Shown: piece after piece, positions 1 through 11,500 of the stretch
Layout: every line of letters begins with the position of its first letter
Position numbering within the stretch: position 1 is the stretch's first letter
Source of the DNA: Trichoplax adhaerens
Lineage: Eukaryota; Placozoa; Uniplacotomia; Trichoplacea; Trichoplacidae
NCBI RefSeq assembly: GCF_000150275.1
Contig: NW_002060961.1
Location: 682,568 to 746,567 of the forward strand
Direction of reading: 5' to 3'
DNA: 64,000 nt
Program-made: the position numbers and the translations under genes
The notes under the pieces: generated by a model
Seen by the model: the letters and a program-made list of their open reading frames with translations, nothing else
Database searches by the model: none
Told to the model about the DNA's origin: nothing

Positions 1-240
1 AGTGATACAATAAATAAACTAACCTTCCAACTGAATACTTTTCGAGTAATTGATTACCTACCTATACGTACTCTGAGTGTATTAGGATATTAGTTACTAG
101 AGGAGTTAACCGTTCACGAAGAAGAAAATTGTGACAGTTAATTAAGTTATATAGTAAATCTTCATACTTTCTAGGTATTTATTGATAATATAGTAATAAT
201 TGATTTACAATTATTAAGACAGACTGTATATTTATTCCAG

Positions 241-1284
241 ACTACTACTAAACCTGCAGTAAATGCAAATACTAAAGTTGCAGTTGCGAAACCTGCAGCA
301 AATGCAAAAGTCGCTGCTAGCGCTCCAATACCTAAACCCATAAGTGAACTAGAAGAACGAGCAGCTGGATCTCGAGCTATGGCTCAGTGTAGTTACAAAA
401 TATTCTGCGAAGAGTTTGTAAACTCCTTAGGGATCTTACCTTCATTTATTAACCCCGGATTTAATCGTTGCTTCTGTCAAAATTGTTATAAAGGCCAAAG
501 TGTATTACAGCGCGGTAAACCACCAAGGCGTTACGCTATACCGCACGGCTGGGTTCGTGTAGCAATTGCAATAGATCAGCGTTTGGAACAACAGGTTTTT
601 AATGATTTTCATGTTGCTTATCATGGAACCCAAGCTAAAGCTGTTAAAAGTATAATTGAAAGCTGTCAGCTACTACTACCAGGAGATACTACCAGTACCG
701 GCTTCAAGATTCCAAGTAAATTGGGATATTTTAATGATGATAGTACTTTATTTTTACAGAATTCGTAGTAAATTCTACTTCCTTAATACTGTACTGTGTT
801 ATGGCAATAAAACATTCTATTCTTAACTTTGATTCTGAAATTATGTATTCTAGTTCTCACAAATCACGCTAAAGATGGTACTTTCTCCCTAGTCGCCAAT
901 GGTAAAGATAGCACTGGAGTAAATAAGTATAAAGTTGTCACACGTCATAAGGAAGGCTGCAAATGTGGCTGTGCCGTCTTTACTCCTAAAAGATTATTTT
1001 TTACCTCTCCCACAATAAAATATTGTGAACATGCAACATACGCAGGGTATGGTAGTAATTATAAAAATGGTAAAATGAAGTGCATACTGCAAGTTAGGCA
1101 AAGGCCTGGAAGTTATCACATTCTTAACGAAACCGTGGGGGCTACAAGGCGTGGTGAAACTATTGATAAACAGTTCAAGAACGATGAGGTAGCATGCTTT
1201 ACATCGTGCCGTTATCCAGCTATTGTCCCCTGCGGTATAATGGTTAAATATATCAAAAGTGTACCTAAGGCTAAGGCCAAATGA
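241..1284 (+). CDS. 3' part of a YHGT/FTSPTIKY-motif protein, possible PARP-like fold (5' end not found)
   Basis: Two exons can be read: 241-715 and 854-1284. The acceptor at 239-240 (TATTCCAG) opens a frame with no upstream ATG, so earlier exons probably exist. The 138-nt intron has a GTAAAT donor and a TTCTAG acceptor, and its phase 1 joins the two halves into one frame (at least 301 aa). The visible start is low-complexity, rich in Ala, Lys, Pro and Asn. A Cys-containing segment follows (CFCQNCYKG, then YAIPHGWVRVAI), then VAYHGT, LLPGDTT, LFFTSPTIKYCEHATYA and VRQRPGSYHI. I remember this motif order from uncharacterised or neuralized-like-annotated proteins of marine invertebrates. The YHGT plus later Tyr/Glu motifs recall an ADP-ribosyltransferase-like fold, but that is inference. 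A GCKCGC insert just before FTSPTIKY looks unusual. Activity is unknown. Confidence 0.6.
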
Positions 1285-3195
1285 GAATAGAAATCTAATT
1301 ATCTAAATTGATCAAATTATACATCTTAAGGTCTAACTTAATGTTGCTATTTGAAGGTGAATAGGATTCTACCTATGATGATAATATGTAATTTTTAGGA
1401 ATATGAACATTTCCAATGATATGTCCTATTGCAAACTTTGTAGATTGTTACTGTAGCAACGTTAAAGGTATTGGATGATTGCAGTTTTACGATGTAGTTA
1501 GTTGGCGAAAAAAGATTGTAAATTATTATATAGTTGTGCTGCTTCTTGAATACTATATATGGCGTTACTTTCCTATTTTCGTGATAGCTTTCTTGTGCAG
1601 CAATAGTTATGCAAACAAATTATTTGAAAAAGTTTCTACATATGATAATACCAATATGTAAGTCTTTGTAGTATTTTCTTATTTTCTTATGCTTTATTAG
1701 CCAAGGCCTGTGTATTGGCTATTTAACATAAATCGTTTGATGTTTATTGAACACTGTATATACAAGTTACTAGCAGTATTCTATTTTTACATTTGACAAA
1801 TACCAAATATATCAGTAGTGAAGTTATTATATTTAATAAGTATATTACATGGAATTTAAATTTAAGAAAGGAGGATATGAAGTCTGCCGTAACATTAAGA
1901 TCACTATATTAAATTTACTTTAGTATACAAAGCCTTATGTTATTTTTTTTGTCTATAAAAAATGTTTGTACTGTTTGCTATGTGCCTTTACATGTGCGAT
2001 GTAATTATGCTTTGAGCTTGAATAGATACGTAGTTACTAGTTAATTTCTAACGAAATCTTTCTTATTAAAAATTAATCTATACAAATTTTATGTTTTTAG
2101 GATAATGTTAGCAATGTATAAACTTACAAAAGTAAAATATATCATGTTGTAGATTTAACCCAAAAGTTACTGTCTGCTTGTGAGTATTCATTTCATATCA
2201 TGGTTACAGTATTGCTAATCTAGTATGAGTTTTATAATGATTCAATGACGGCTTAGTTTGGTTTGGTTTTTCGCTAATATACATCTGCGACATCTGTATA
2301 GTGTGGTATGCTGGCAAGTTTGTTCGCTGGCTAAAATCTAGCGAACTTACATAGCAACATTAGTCAATAGTTATTCACGTTTATCATATAATTTAAAAAA
2401 AATATTACAGAGATTGATCCACATTGTAATTAACAATTTGGCGTTCAAAGTTAAAGCTAGAATTAGTGGGAGTAATGAGTATGATAGACCATCAGAAGAT
2501 CTTAATGCGGAAAAACAAATTTTTGAAATCATTAATAGTTCAAACACTTTTTATTGCTACTATGCGAGTAAAAAATATTGAGATTTACAGTATAGAATCT
2601 TAAATATAACTTTCTTAGAAAAATTTACGGTTAAGATTATAACTGATATACAGCATTAAAACGGAATCGCAGGCATTCGATTGATTGTATTTATAAAAAT
2701 AACTTGCTGTTTACGCTAAAGCTACGAGTACGTATAGCGATATGTCACAAGTATTTAAAATATCTTTCTGTCATTTATAATTATACAGATTGGGCGTTGT
2801 AATTGTAGACTATCGATTAATAGTACACAAAAATAAGAGTCCCTTGCAATGCTAATATAATATCAACGTATTACTTCGTATAATCCACACACACATGAAT
2901 TGATTTTCCGTAGGGAACACTTTGGGGCATTTTAACTGTGGATGAGTGTAATGTATGGTAGTAAGATGAGGTATTATACTTCACTGTTTTCTATCAACTA
3001 TTTAGTTATGAATCATACATTGATTCTATCCTGCAGATAAGGATATTACAGATAAACTAATACAGTTTTAAGATGCAAGTAAGGCATCCTTATTAAGCTA
3101 TACGAGGTTCGGTAGTTACTCAAGCTACCTTTATAATTTAACAATTTACAAAAAATATAAATTAATTAATGAGTTATAAAGAGGTAATTATTACA
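1285..3195. other. Intergenic spacer between tail-to-tail genes
   Basis: AT-rich spacer between the 3' ends of the YHGT-motif gene (plus strand) and the CCDC138 homologue (minus strand). The short open frames here show no conserved motif and no convincing splice structure. It presumably holds both 3' UTRs. A short perfect inverted repeat (GTTCGCT ... AGCGAAC) lies at 2322-2346. Nothing else was recognised. Confidence 0.6.
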
Positions 3196-6100
3196 CTATG
3201 ATTTGATGACGTTTAAGTTGATTAGGATAGATCGTAAGTTGGTTGATAGAAAAGCTTGAGAGGGTTTACAATTTCGTAATAGTTCCTGAATTAGCGGACC
3301 CAACTGGTAAAGGTCAAATAGTTGTTTATTTCTATAATTTTTAAGGAATGTGAAAGTGTTTTTGTTAGGGTAAATAAAAAATTGAATGTGTTGAATCATT
3401 TTTTATTAAGAATTTACTTCATTTTCGATAGCCGTTGTAATATTATGCTTAGCTTTTCTATAACCAAAGAGTTGGTACTAGGGGATCTAATAACAGCGCT
3501 GCAGGCTCTAAACCAAGATTCATTACTACAACTGTTTAGAAAATCGTCTAATAAAGCTATAAAAAAATAAAATTTTAGCATTACTTTCATCCTAATGCAG
3601 CTGCTTGGATTATAAATATAGTATTGCAACAAATTATGTGAAAGATTAAATTTGTAGATCTGTTTCTGAATTATCCATGCAAGAATAGTAATTATAGTGA
3701 TTTACGTGATTCCATTGACATCAGCAGCATAAGATCAACAACTCTCTCTAGTAAGACTTTGTTGGATGCCTTCAAGTAAATGGTTACAACTGCAATTCCT
3801 TTGCATTGAAGGAGTATCTCTTTACCCTAATAATAATTTAAGAATATTTTAGTTAAATAAAAATGTTAGAAACCATTAATTTAATTAAATTAGCTAAAGC
3901 TTTATTCATAGGAGATATTGTACACAAACCATATCAGTCATGAGATCCTTATGCAATATTTCTAATACCGACGCTAAACGATCAGCTGCATATTTCGACA
4001 GAGAAATAAAAATAAAGATATGGTATTCATAGGTAATGAAAAAGTCTCCAATTCATCAAATTTACTTGATTTAGTGAAGAGAAGACCACCTACCTTGATT
4101 CATTATTTTTAATATTATTAGAGCAGACAGAATGCGAATTCGTAAATTTGTACTATGCAAATATAAATTGCATTTGTTTTTCTCCGGATAATGAATACTT
4201 GATGATAAGTTACTAGCATTAACCGTTGCTTCTCCAATTGGTCGTGACATCTAAAAATTTTAAACATATATCTAACAGTAATTTAACAATTTCGGTCCGG
4301 TAGCATAATCAACTTACTGTTGGCTTAAATAATTCTTCTCCAATCCGACGATATGTGGATGCAAGGATTACACGCTGTGATCCTGCCATATCTAAATGGA
4401 TTACTGACCAGTAAATAAACTGCAAACATGGCTGCTGAATTTTTAAGTGGCCAGAAGGTAATAATGGTAGAATTTCTGCTAAAAATGGTAACACCTATCA
4501 AAGATATCAGACACCAGGTTATTATATCCTTTAATTTAAAAAAAACTAAAGTCGATATTCGCTATGGGTAAACCTTGGCACATCTTTCATTAAGAAACGC
4601 TGCTGGTAGAGATGGGGAACCTTTCTTGATACCTTGTTGCTCTAAATCGTCAACTATATGCCCTAAGTGAACGTCTACAATCCATTCTAGTATTATCGAT
4701 AATAAATCATAAATCCCTAATGATTCCTGCAATACAATCATAATCCTTATATTTAACAACGGATATACATATTTCCTGCTAGAATATGGTATGTAGTATA
4801 TTTAAAATTTCGGCAAGTTCAAGTAATACCTTTGATAGAGTAGATTGTTGGTGAGGCTTTACGGCAGTACCTGAATTTAAAAAAGTAAACAGTTGGGAAG
4901 TCTTGCATTTAAGTAGTTAGTTTGTACATCAATGCAATTAAGATATTTGTTAAATATCTTTACCAATCAGTGGCTTTTTTAAAGAATCGGTTGTTGCTTT
5001 CTCCACATGGAGGGCAGTGGATGCTTTTTTTAAGGTAAACGCATGTTTTTGCTAATGATTTTAGTAGAATTTGATGGTTTTAGATATGGATCGCAGAAAA
5101 TATAGTCTATACAGTGGGCAAATATAGTATTCATATTGTTCATCGTACCTGAAGATTCTTAAATCTTCTATTTAACGTACTGATTTGTGTTTGATATCTT
5201 TTATTTTGTTCCGTTAGAGTATCAATCTAAAATATTAATGTTGAAATATGTTAAGTTGAAAATACTGAAGCTGCAATAAACATTTGCAATCTATAATTTT
5301 TCATACATAATCGTATCTAATAGCAACTATAAAATTTATTAATGCTCTCTTGCCTGGCTACGAAATTGATCATTTTCGCCTTTGATGGTATTGAAAGAGC
5401 TTTGCAATCTTTTAATTTCTTTCTCTTTACCAGCTAAAATCGTTTCTAGTTCGATAATTTGCTGTTCAGCTCCCTAAAAGTTTTAGTAAAGACACTTTTC
5501 ATGCTTTGTATATGCAAATTGCATTAGCTATGTATTCCAAGGTGTTATACATAATTCTTTCTTTATTGTTGACGTAAAAAAGTGAACATAATCGTATTGC
5601 TGATGTAAGTTATAGGATCGTTTAGTCAATTATTTTAGTGAAAAGTCATAAATAATCGAAGAACAGAGTGTGATAATAGCTCTTATAAAGCTCTTCGACA
5701 TTGCTTGTTCGTATTACTAAAGTCGTAGAAGGTAAATATTTACTTATTATAAAGTAATAGTATTTGTAGATATTGCGTAGTCTGTAAAATTTTGTAATAA
5801 GACATCATCAATGATTTTAGCATAATAGCAGTTGTAGTATATTATATCATAATAGAAATATAGCTGGTGCACTACGATATACCAATAGTAGTTGATATTA
5901 CAAAGCAATTCAGTTTCAGCTACCTGTTTTAGTTTATACCATCGATCTTCAATTTCAGATTCAACAAGCTGCCGCAGTGATGTGCTAGTAGCAGCTCTGA
6001 ATGTATCTTCCATTTCAGCTAAAGCAGATTCCCTTTTGTCAAGCTCGTATTGTCTATCCAGCAATGCCTGACTTTGCCTCTACAGGTGCCAGTTTAATAT

Positions 6101-7711
6101 TCACAGGTTAATTAATTTAGGATTATAAAGCGCTGTAAGTGGTCTCATTTACTACTAATAAAATTGATTGTCTATTAAGTCTACCATTATCGTGAACACT
6201 GAATCTTTCCATACCTTCAGATGTTCATTGATAGCTACTAACTCAGAATGTACGTCTTGCATTGGAAAATTACCATTTGACGATAATTCCTGTAAACAAA
6301 AGGTAAGATTCAATTTTTCTTAGTGACCTGATAGCATGATTAAAATTATTAGACAGAGGCATGTAATCAATTATGAGTAGATAGTTTACCTCATCTATCT
6401 CACTCGTAGAAATAGTTTGCGTAGAAACAGAATACTTCGTGGATAATGCTTCATTTTTAAATCTTATCGTCGTTTGAGATCTTCCAGCTATAATTCGTGA
6501 ATGAAGTTAGCAGGAATTATAAATTAGCACGGCTCTGTAGATAGTTGATGCTCTCACGATTATTCTTATTGCTTTATAAAATTATAATGATAAGAAATAT
6601 ACATACTACTTTCTTTTCTACCGAGCTGCCCATCGCTCTTATTTAACAGTTCTACTTCTGCTGAATTTAATTTTCTCTTTGTTTTGGTTAGTGCATGATG
6701 TAGTTGAGAAAGGATGTGATCGTAATCGGAATCACTGGTCGGCTGTAATGGTTGAGTCAAGTAGTGGGATTGACTGTTTGATCTGCCTTCAGTAAGAGTA
6801 TCACTGTCTAGGACTGAAGTAATAATAATCCGTGGCTTTTATTAATGCTATTGCGGTTATTTAGATGATTTGCTTTAACTTAGCATGTTATAATGTATCG
6901 CTATAAGCTAAATCTTTACGATAAATAAATAATTATGTAACAAAAATTAAATTATTTGTTGAAAAAGAACATCAAATTGTACATTAGAATTAACTTTGCA
7001 TAACATGGTAACGATATCAATGGCAATCATTTACTATAATATGGAGCATTTAATGCATTAATCAAGAGCTAAGAAATTCATACTGATGTTTTGGCACGTA
7101 ATATTAAATCCATTTCCAGATTGTGCTAGTGCCTGCATTTACTTCTTTTATATCTAAGGTTATGTCTAGAATATAACTTTAAAGCCTAGTATTAAATGTA
7201 TTTTTAGATCGTGCTGGTGCTTAGCTTTGCTTCGTTTACATCTAAAGTTTTATACAGAGTACGATATGGAACTTTGAAATTATTCAACAAGCTTGGTTAT
7301 ACACGTTGTAAAGCGGCTACAGTCAAATTACAGTCCGTCAGATAACTTACCAACGAGTAGTATTTCCTTCTCTCTGTAGGCGTACTGAACATAGCATGCA
7401 ATATTTAATCTTTTAGAATATCCTATCTTAATATATCCTAAAACGCACTATATAATCCTATGGATGGTTTAAAAACCGATTAAAATTATGGGGTGGAGAG
7501 TGGGATATTAACTCAAGGTAAACAATTTTTGATGAGCTATTAACAATCGATTACGAATTCGTGGGCGACAAGATTAATTCCTTCAATATTAAGGAGAAAG
7601 ATACAATGCAACTTATCATGACCCTTAGCATTTGCATAATACTATAAACTCACCGTCATCACTACCAGGAAAAGTAGTAGTATTGCTAAATAAAGTTGTT
7701 TTGGAGCTCAT
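3196..7711 (-). CDS. CCDC138: Coiled-coil domain-containing protein 138 homologue, 16 exons
   Basis: Exons in transcript order: 7711-7654, 6813-6607, 6487-6390, 6289-6215, 6079-5924, 5473-5354, 5226-5149, 5051-4964, 4870-4830, 4726-4574, 4494-4318, 4250-4094, 3985-3930, 3826-3706, 3556-3418, 3331-3196. Together they are 1,860 nt, in frame throughout, giving about 619 aa against about 665 in human CCDC138. The first third is low-complexity and then coiled coil (heptad-like segments such as ELDKRESALAEMEDTF). The C-terminal half carries conserved stretches I recognise from CCDC138: ESLGIYDLL, CLQFIYWSV, RRIGEELF, LNSCSNESWFRAC, EKLSIILQRLSKM and QAFLSTNLRSILINLNV. The human protein is linked to centrosomes and centriolar satellites, but its biochemical role is poorly known. 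The start is the first ATG of an exon ending in a perfect GTGAGT donor. All introns are GT-AG except one apparent GC-AG intron after 5354. Confidence 0.88.
7095..7265. repeat. Two-copy tandem duplication in CCDC138 intron 1
   Basis: Two diverged copies of an approximately 88-bp unit start near 7101 and 7189. Each begins TATTAAAT, contains AGAT-GTGCT-GTGC and ends near TATCTAA-GTT / CATCTAAAGTT. They lie in the longest intron of the CCDC138 homologue (6814-7653). No coding potential is apparent. Confidence 0.55.
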
Positions 7712-8565
7712 TATTGGCTCATTTGGATTATTTGCATGATTCATTGATTACAAATATGTATCGCTTCTGCAGTCTTAATTGTCAGTGTTCATTACAATAC
7801 TTGCAAGCCTTATCCAATCGAACAGTCATCGATTTACCCAATCAGCATGATCTTCTAAAAGGGTAACTTGTTAATTCAAAGACCAAATTAGAACGTCGAT
7901 TTTCACTCTTGACAGCTGCTGCTAAACTAATAATAACGATAATAATTATTATGATGATGGCACGATATCAACCTCTACCCGATATTGTCAATAATATAAT
8001 AATACTAATAATAATCCTCTAGTTGATCTCTTATCGTATCCAGTAGTCTAATTAAAGTGGATCTTTCTCTTTTACAGTAATTCTATCATACCAGTCTATT
8101 GATGTTGTCTTGCTGTAGAAATGGATTGATTTACTTCTGCCATAAATTAATTTGAATTTTTCCGCTGAAATTGTTGGCGTTTCTAGGTTACCGTTGGAAT
8201 TGGAGTAGATTAGTCCGACATTTGGATTGCTTTGCTATGTTTTTTTATGGTATTTGTACTACTGTTTTAGACAGTATATAGTGGTATACACCCCTGATGC
8301 ACCGCTGGACAACCGGACTGACTCTGAAATCCAGTGCCAATCGTTCCAGTCCTCAAAAGTGTTCTACAATACTATACAGTACTATCGACAATTAGGTACA
8401 GTATGGGATAGTACCCTCTGTACTATATGGCAAAAACTGCATACGAATACTGCTAGGTCCACTGGTGGTTGGAGCGAGCTGGCATAACGAGGAAAGGAAG
8501 AGATCCTGACATAGGCACGATCACAGAAAGATCTGGTAGTATTTCTTTGCAAAGGAAACCACAAT
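7712..8565. promoter_or_regulatory. Shared upstream region of divergent CCDC138 and POLR1E homologues
   Basis: About 850 bp separates the start codons of the minus-strand CCDC138 homologue and the plus-strand POLR1E homologue, so both promoters and 5' UTRs must lie here or in unseen 5' exons. The sequence includes ATT/ATA-rich runs (about 7925-8015) and open frames at 8227-8564 that show no family similarity. I see no clear core promoter element. The regulatory role is inferred from gene orientation only. Confidence 0.5.
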
Positions 8566-11500
8566 ATGGCTGATGATACAATAACGATTACAGATATCTT
8601 TACTGATTCGAAAGGAGATCAGATACCGGCTATTCTAGGTAAATTGTGTTCATCTACAGCATGCTAAACTACGATGGATTGCAAGAGCATCGATCATTTG
8701 TTCGATGTGGATCTAAAATCAAAATAGTACTCGTTTAGGATTCAATGGAATACAGTATATGTATCACTATATTGTTCTACTTGTATAGCTAAATTCACAA
8801 ATGGCCAGCTTTACGATGATAGCAATCTAGAGCTTACTTACAAGAGTGAGAAGGTTGGCAAACGTAAACGTGGTCGATTGGTATGTACGCGTATCAATAG
8901 GGCAGGGTAGCTATGATTATTGCAATGATGCTGCACAGCACCATCAATGAAAGCTAGTATTCCTAATTAGTTGTCTAACTTTTCTACTAAATGTGTTATT
9001 CTTAGACTGGCCAATGTGGTAATGTGACATATACCGGGATTGAAGATGATGTCACCTCGAATGATGATGGATCTCAACCGCGGTAGCTAAACTAATATAC
9101 AGTCATAGGAATAGCAAAAATGTATTTCAGTTAGGATAAGAGACATTATCTTGAACCTGGAGTATAATGTTATAGTTGTAGATGCTACTGTATATTGTGA
9201 TCATGCTGTAGCATAGTGATATCTATATAGAGAGATACATACATACTGTACTCTATCTAGTAACATAGAAGATATTACTATTATAAAATCGGCATGAATC
9301 GTTATGTTAACGAGCTTGATAAACTGTCCGTTTAGTATTTTGTTACGCGTTCCAAGCTACACAGATGCACCAATCCTTGCAAAATGAACGTAAATCCATT
9401 GTGAATATTTATGTTGGCAAATTATCTTGCAATATCATATGCAGCACTATCCAATGCGTATCTCCATCAAGTATACTACGTCATGATTAATTCTAACCGG
9501 TGCATTCCGATATACAAAAAATAGAAAAGACCCTTACGCTATGGATTTATCGTGCTTCTCAGTGTTACAGTTGCATATTCCATCAATATCATGTATCATG
9601 ATTAATTATAGCAAACTGCAATCCAATGGACAGCACAAAAAGGATAATCACGCATACATCAACTACATTTGGCATCGGTGTAGCTGTAGAGAATAAGTCA
9701 TGTCAATTTCAGCATTGCACCTAGGTATCAAGTATCATATGAGTGTATCAGCATATTTTAGTTATAGCTAACTTCGTTTAATATGCAAAAAAGGAAAATC
9801 ATTTATACGTCATGGATTACACATGTTTCTCTTAGCAATACACTTTTATCGAGTATCGCAAATCAGCATGATCAATTAATTATGGCAAACTGTATTGTAA
9901 TATACGCGTATAGTATAAAAAAGAAAAATCACGCGTACGTCAGCTACATATGTACATATGCAGTAGTGCAAATGATTGTAATTGTATTGTATAGTAGAGT
10001 AGCCTAATAGATGAATATTATGTATTAGCCGACGAAAACAAATGCGTTGCTATGAGCTTGATAAAGATCTTTGTGTAGGCATGCTATAGCACTTGAAATA
10101 AACTTACTATACACTAGAATTAGTACCTGGATGATCTCATATATTTGGTAGTGATCATCAGTAATACAGCACATTATACCCTCGCCTACAGAAACAGTAT
10201 AGTCACTAAGATATGCCCTTGCCACTCCGCAGATGAGCCACATTATTTTATTTCAATCGAAATTAGATACATTTTATATTATTAGATGTTGTTAGTTGAT
10301 GCAGTTCGATATGATATGTAATTTACTCGTATGCGTAAAACAAATGTCTATCTACCCATTGCAGAAAGAGCGCCAAGCACAGAGGTTTAATAAATTAAGA
10401 TAAATATGGGTATGTCTATCATATGTACATAGAAAATAGGAGATGCCATTGCAGAGCTATGCATTTTATGACTTGTTTTCTACGAAATGAGTTTACTATC
10501 ATATACGAATAACGTTGAAGGCAAAATAGGATACAATACTACTTTTGCAGTCTCATATTACAATGAGCGTGTATGATTAGCATAGCTAATACCAAAGTCT
10601 TTACACTGATGATTAAGCGATTTTATTTACCCAAGTTAGCAATAAATGCTTTAAAGATGATACTACTTACAGATTTTTCTAATGAATAGATGTTGTGAAT
10701 TGTAGATACGTAATTAGCCTTGACAGTGAAAGATAAATCCATGAAATATTTCATAACATTGTGTTACATGTTTGACCTTGAGGCTATGGTGCAGATATTT
10801 GTAGCTACGATGCTTGCTGACTTTATGAAGCATAATTTTTGTTTGGTGGCGGGGTTGTATTTGCACATAGCCGTACCTTAAGTATATATGCACGTATTAA
10901 GTACTGGCACTTCAGCTATGCCATAGAGTCTATGATATTCATTATAAAAGATGATGAATTGTTTTATGATATTAAATTTCAATGTAACATTACTTGTTAG
11001 ATATTACTTAGGCGTTGTTAACAAAGAATCTAAGACTATGCAAATCTATGATATGAAGACTTTTACAATTCATCCTGAGGTGCAAGGTATGCACGTGTTA
11101 TGTAAATGGTCTATGTTGTAACGATTAGCAAGTTGGTATTACTGTGCGCAAATATGGTTATATCACTATTATTACCACTTCATATAATCAAGTACTGTGG
11201 GTAATGAAGGTTTGGGTACTAATGGCACTAACTTGTTTATCATATTTTTGGCTGCATAAAAGTTATCACGAAATGATTTTAGCTAATTTATCTACATAAC
11301 CTTGACAATGATATAGTTGTGAAAGAAGAAAATGATCAATCTCGAAAAAAGAGGAAGAATCGCAGTCTTTTAGAAAAGGTACAAGTAGCAATGTTTCAAC
11401 TATCCATAAGCCCTGGTATTTACTGCGTACTATGTACCATTTCAAGAATTATTTAGATAGTAGTTATATAGCTTATCTTAACGAATAGTTTGGATTGTAT

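Noticed and set aside
8227-8564. Open frames on both strands just upstream of POLR1E
   Set aside because: No family motif; the first supported POLR1E exon starts at 8566 with its own ATG, so this is taken as promoter or 5' UTR.
9006-9086. Reading the first three POLR1E exons as a separate 81-aa gene ending at a stop at 9084-9086
   Set aside because: A GTAGCT donor two bases earlier in phase 2 joins exactly to the acceptor at 11000 and restores the conserved YYLGVVNK segment; together the model matches the full POLR1E length.
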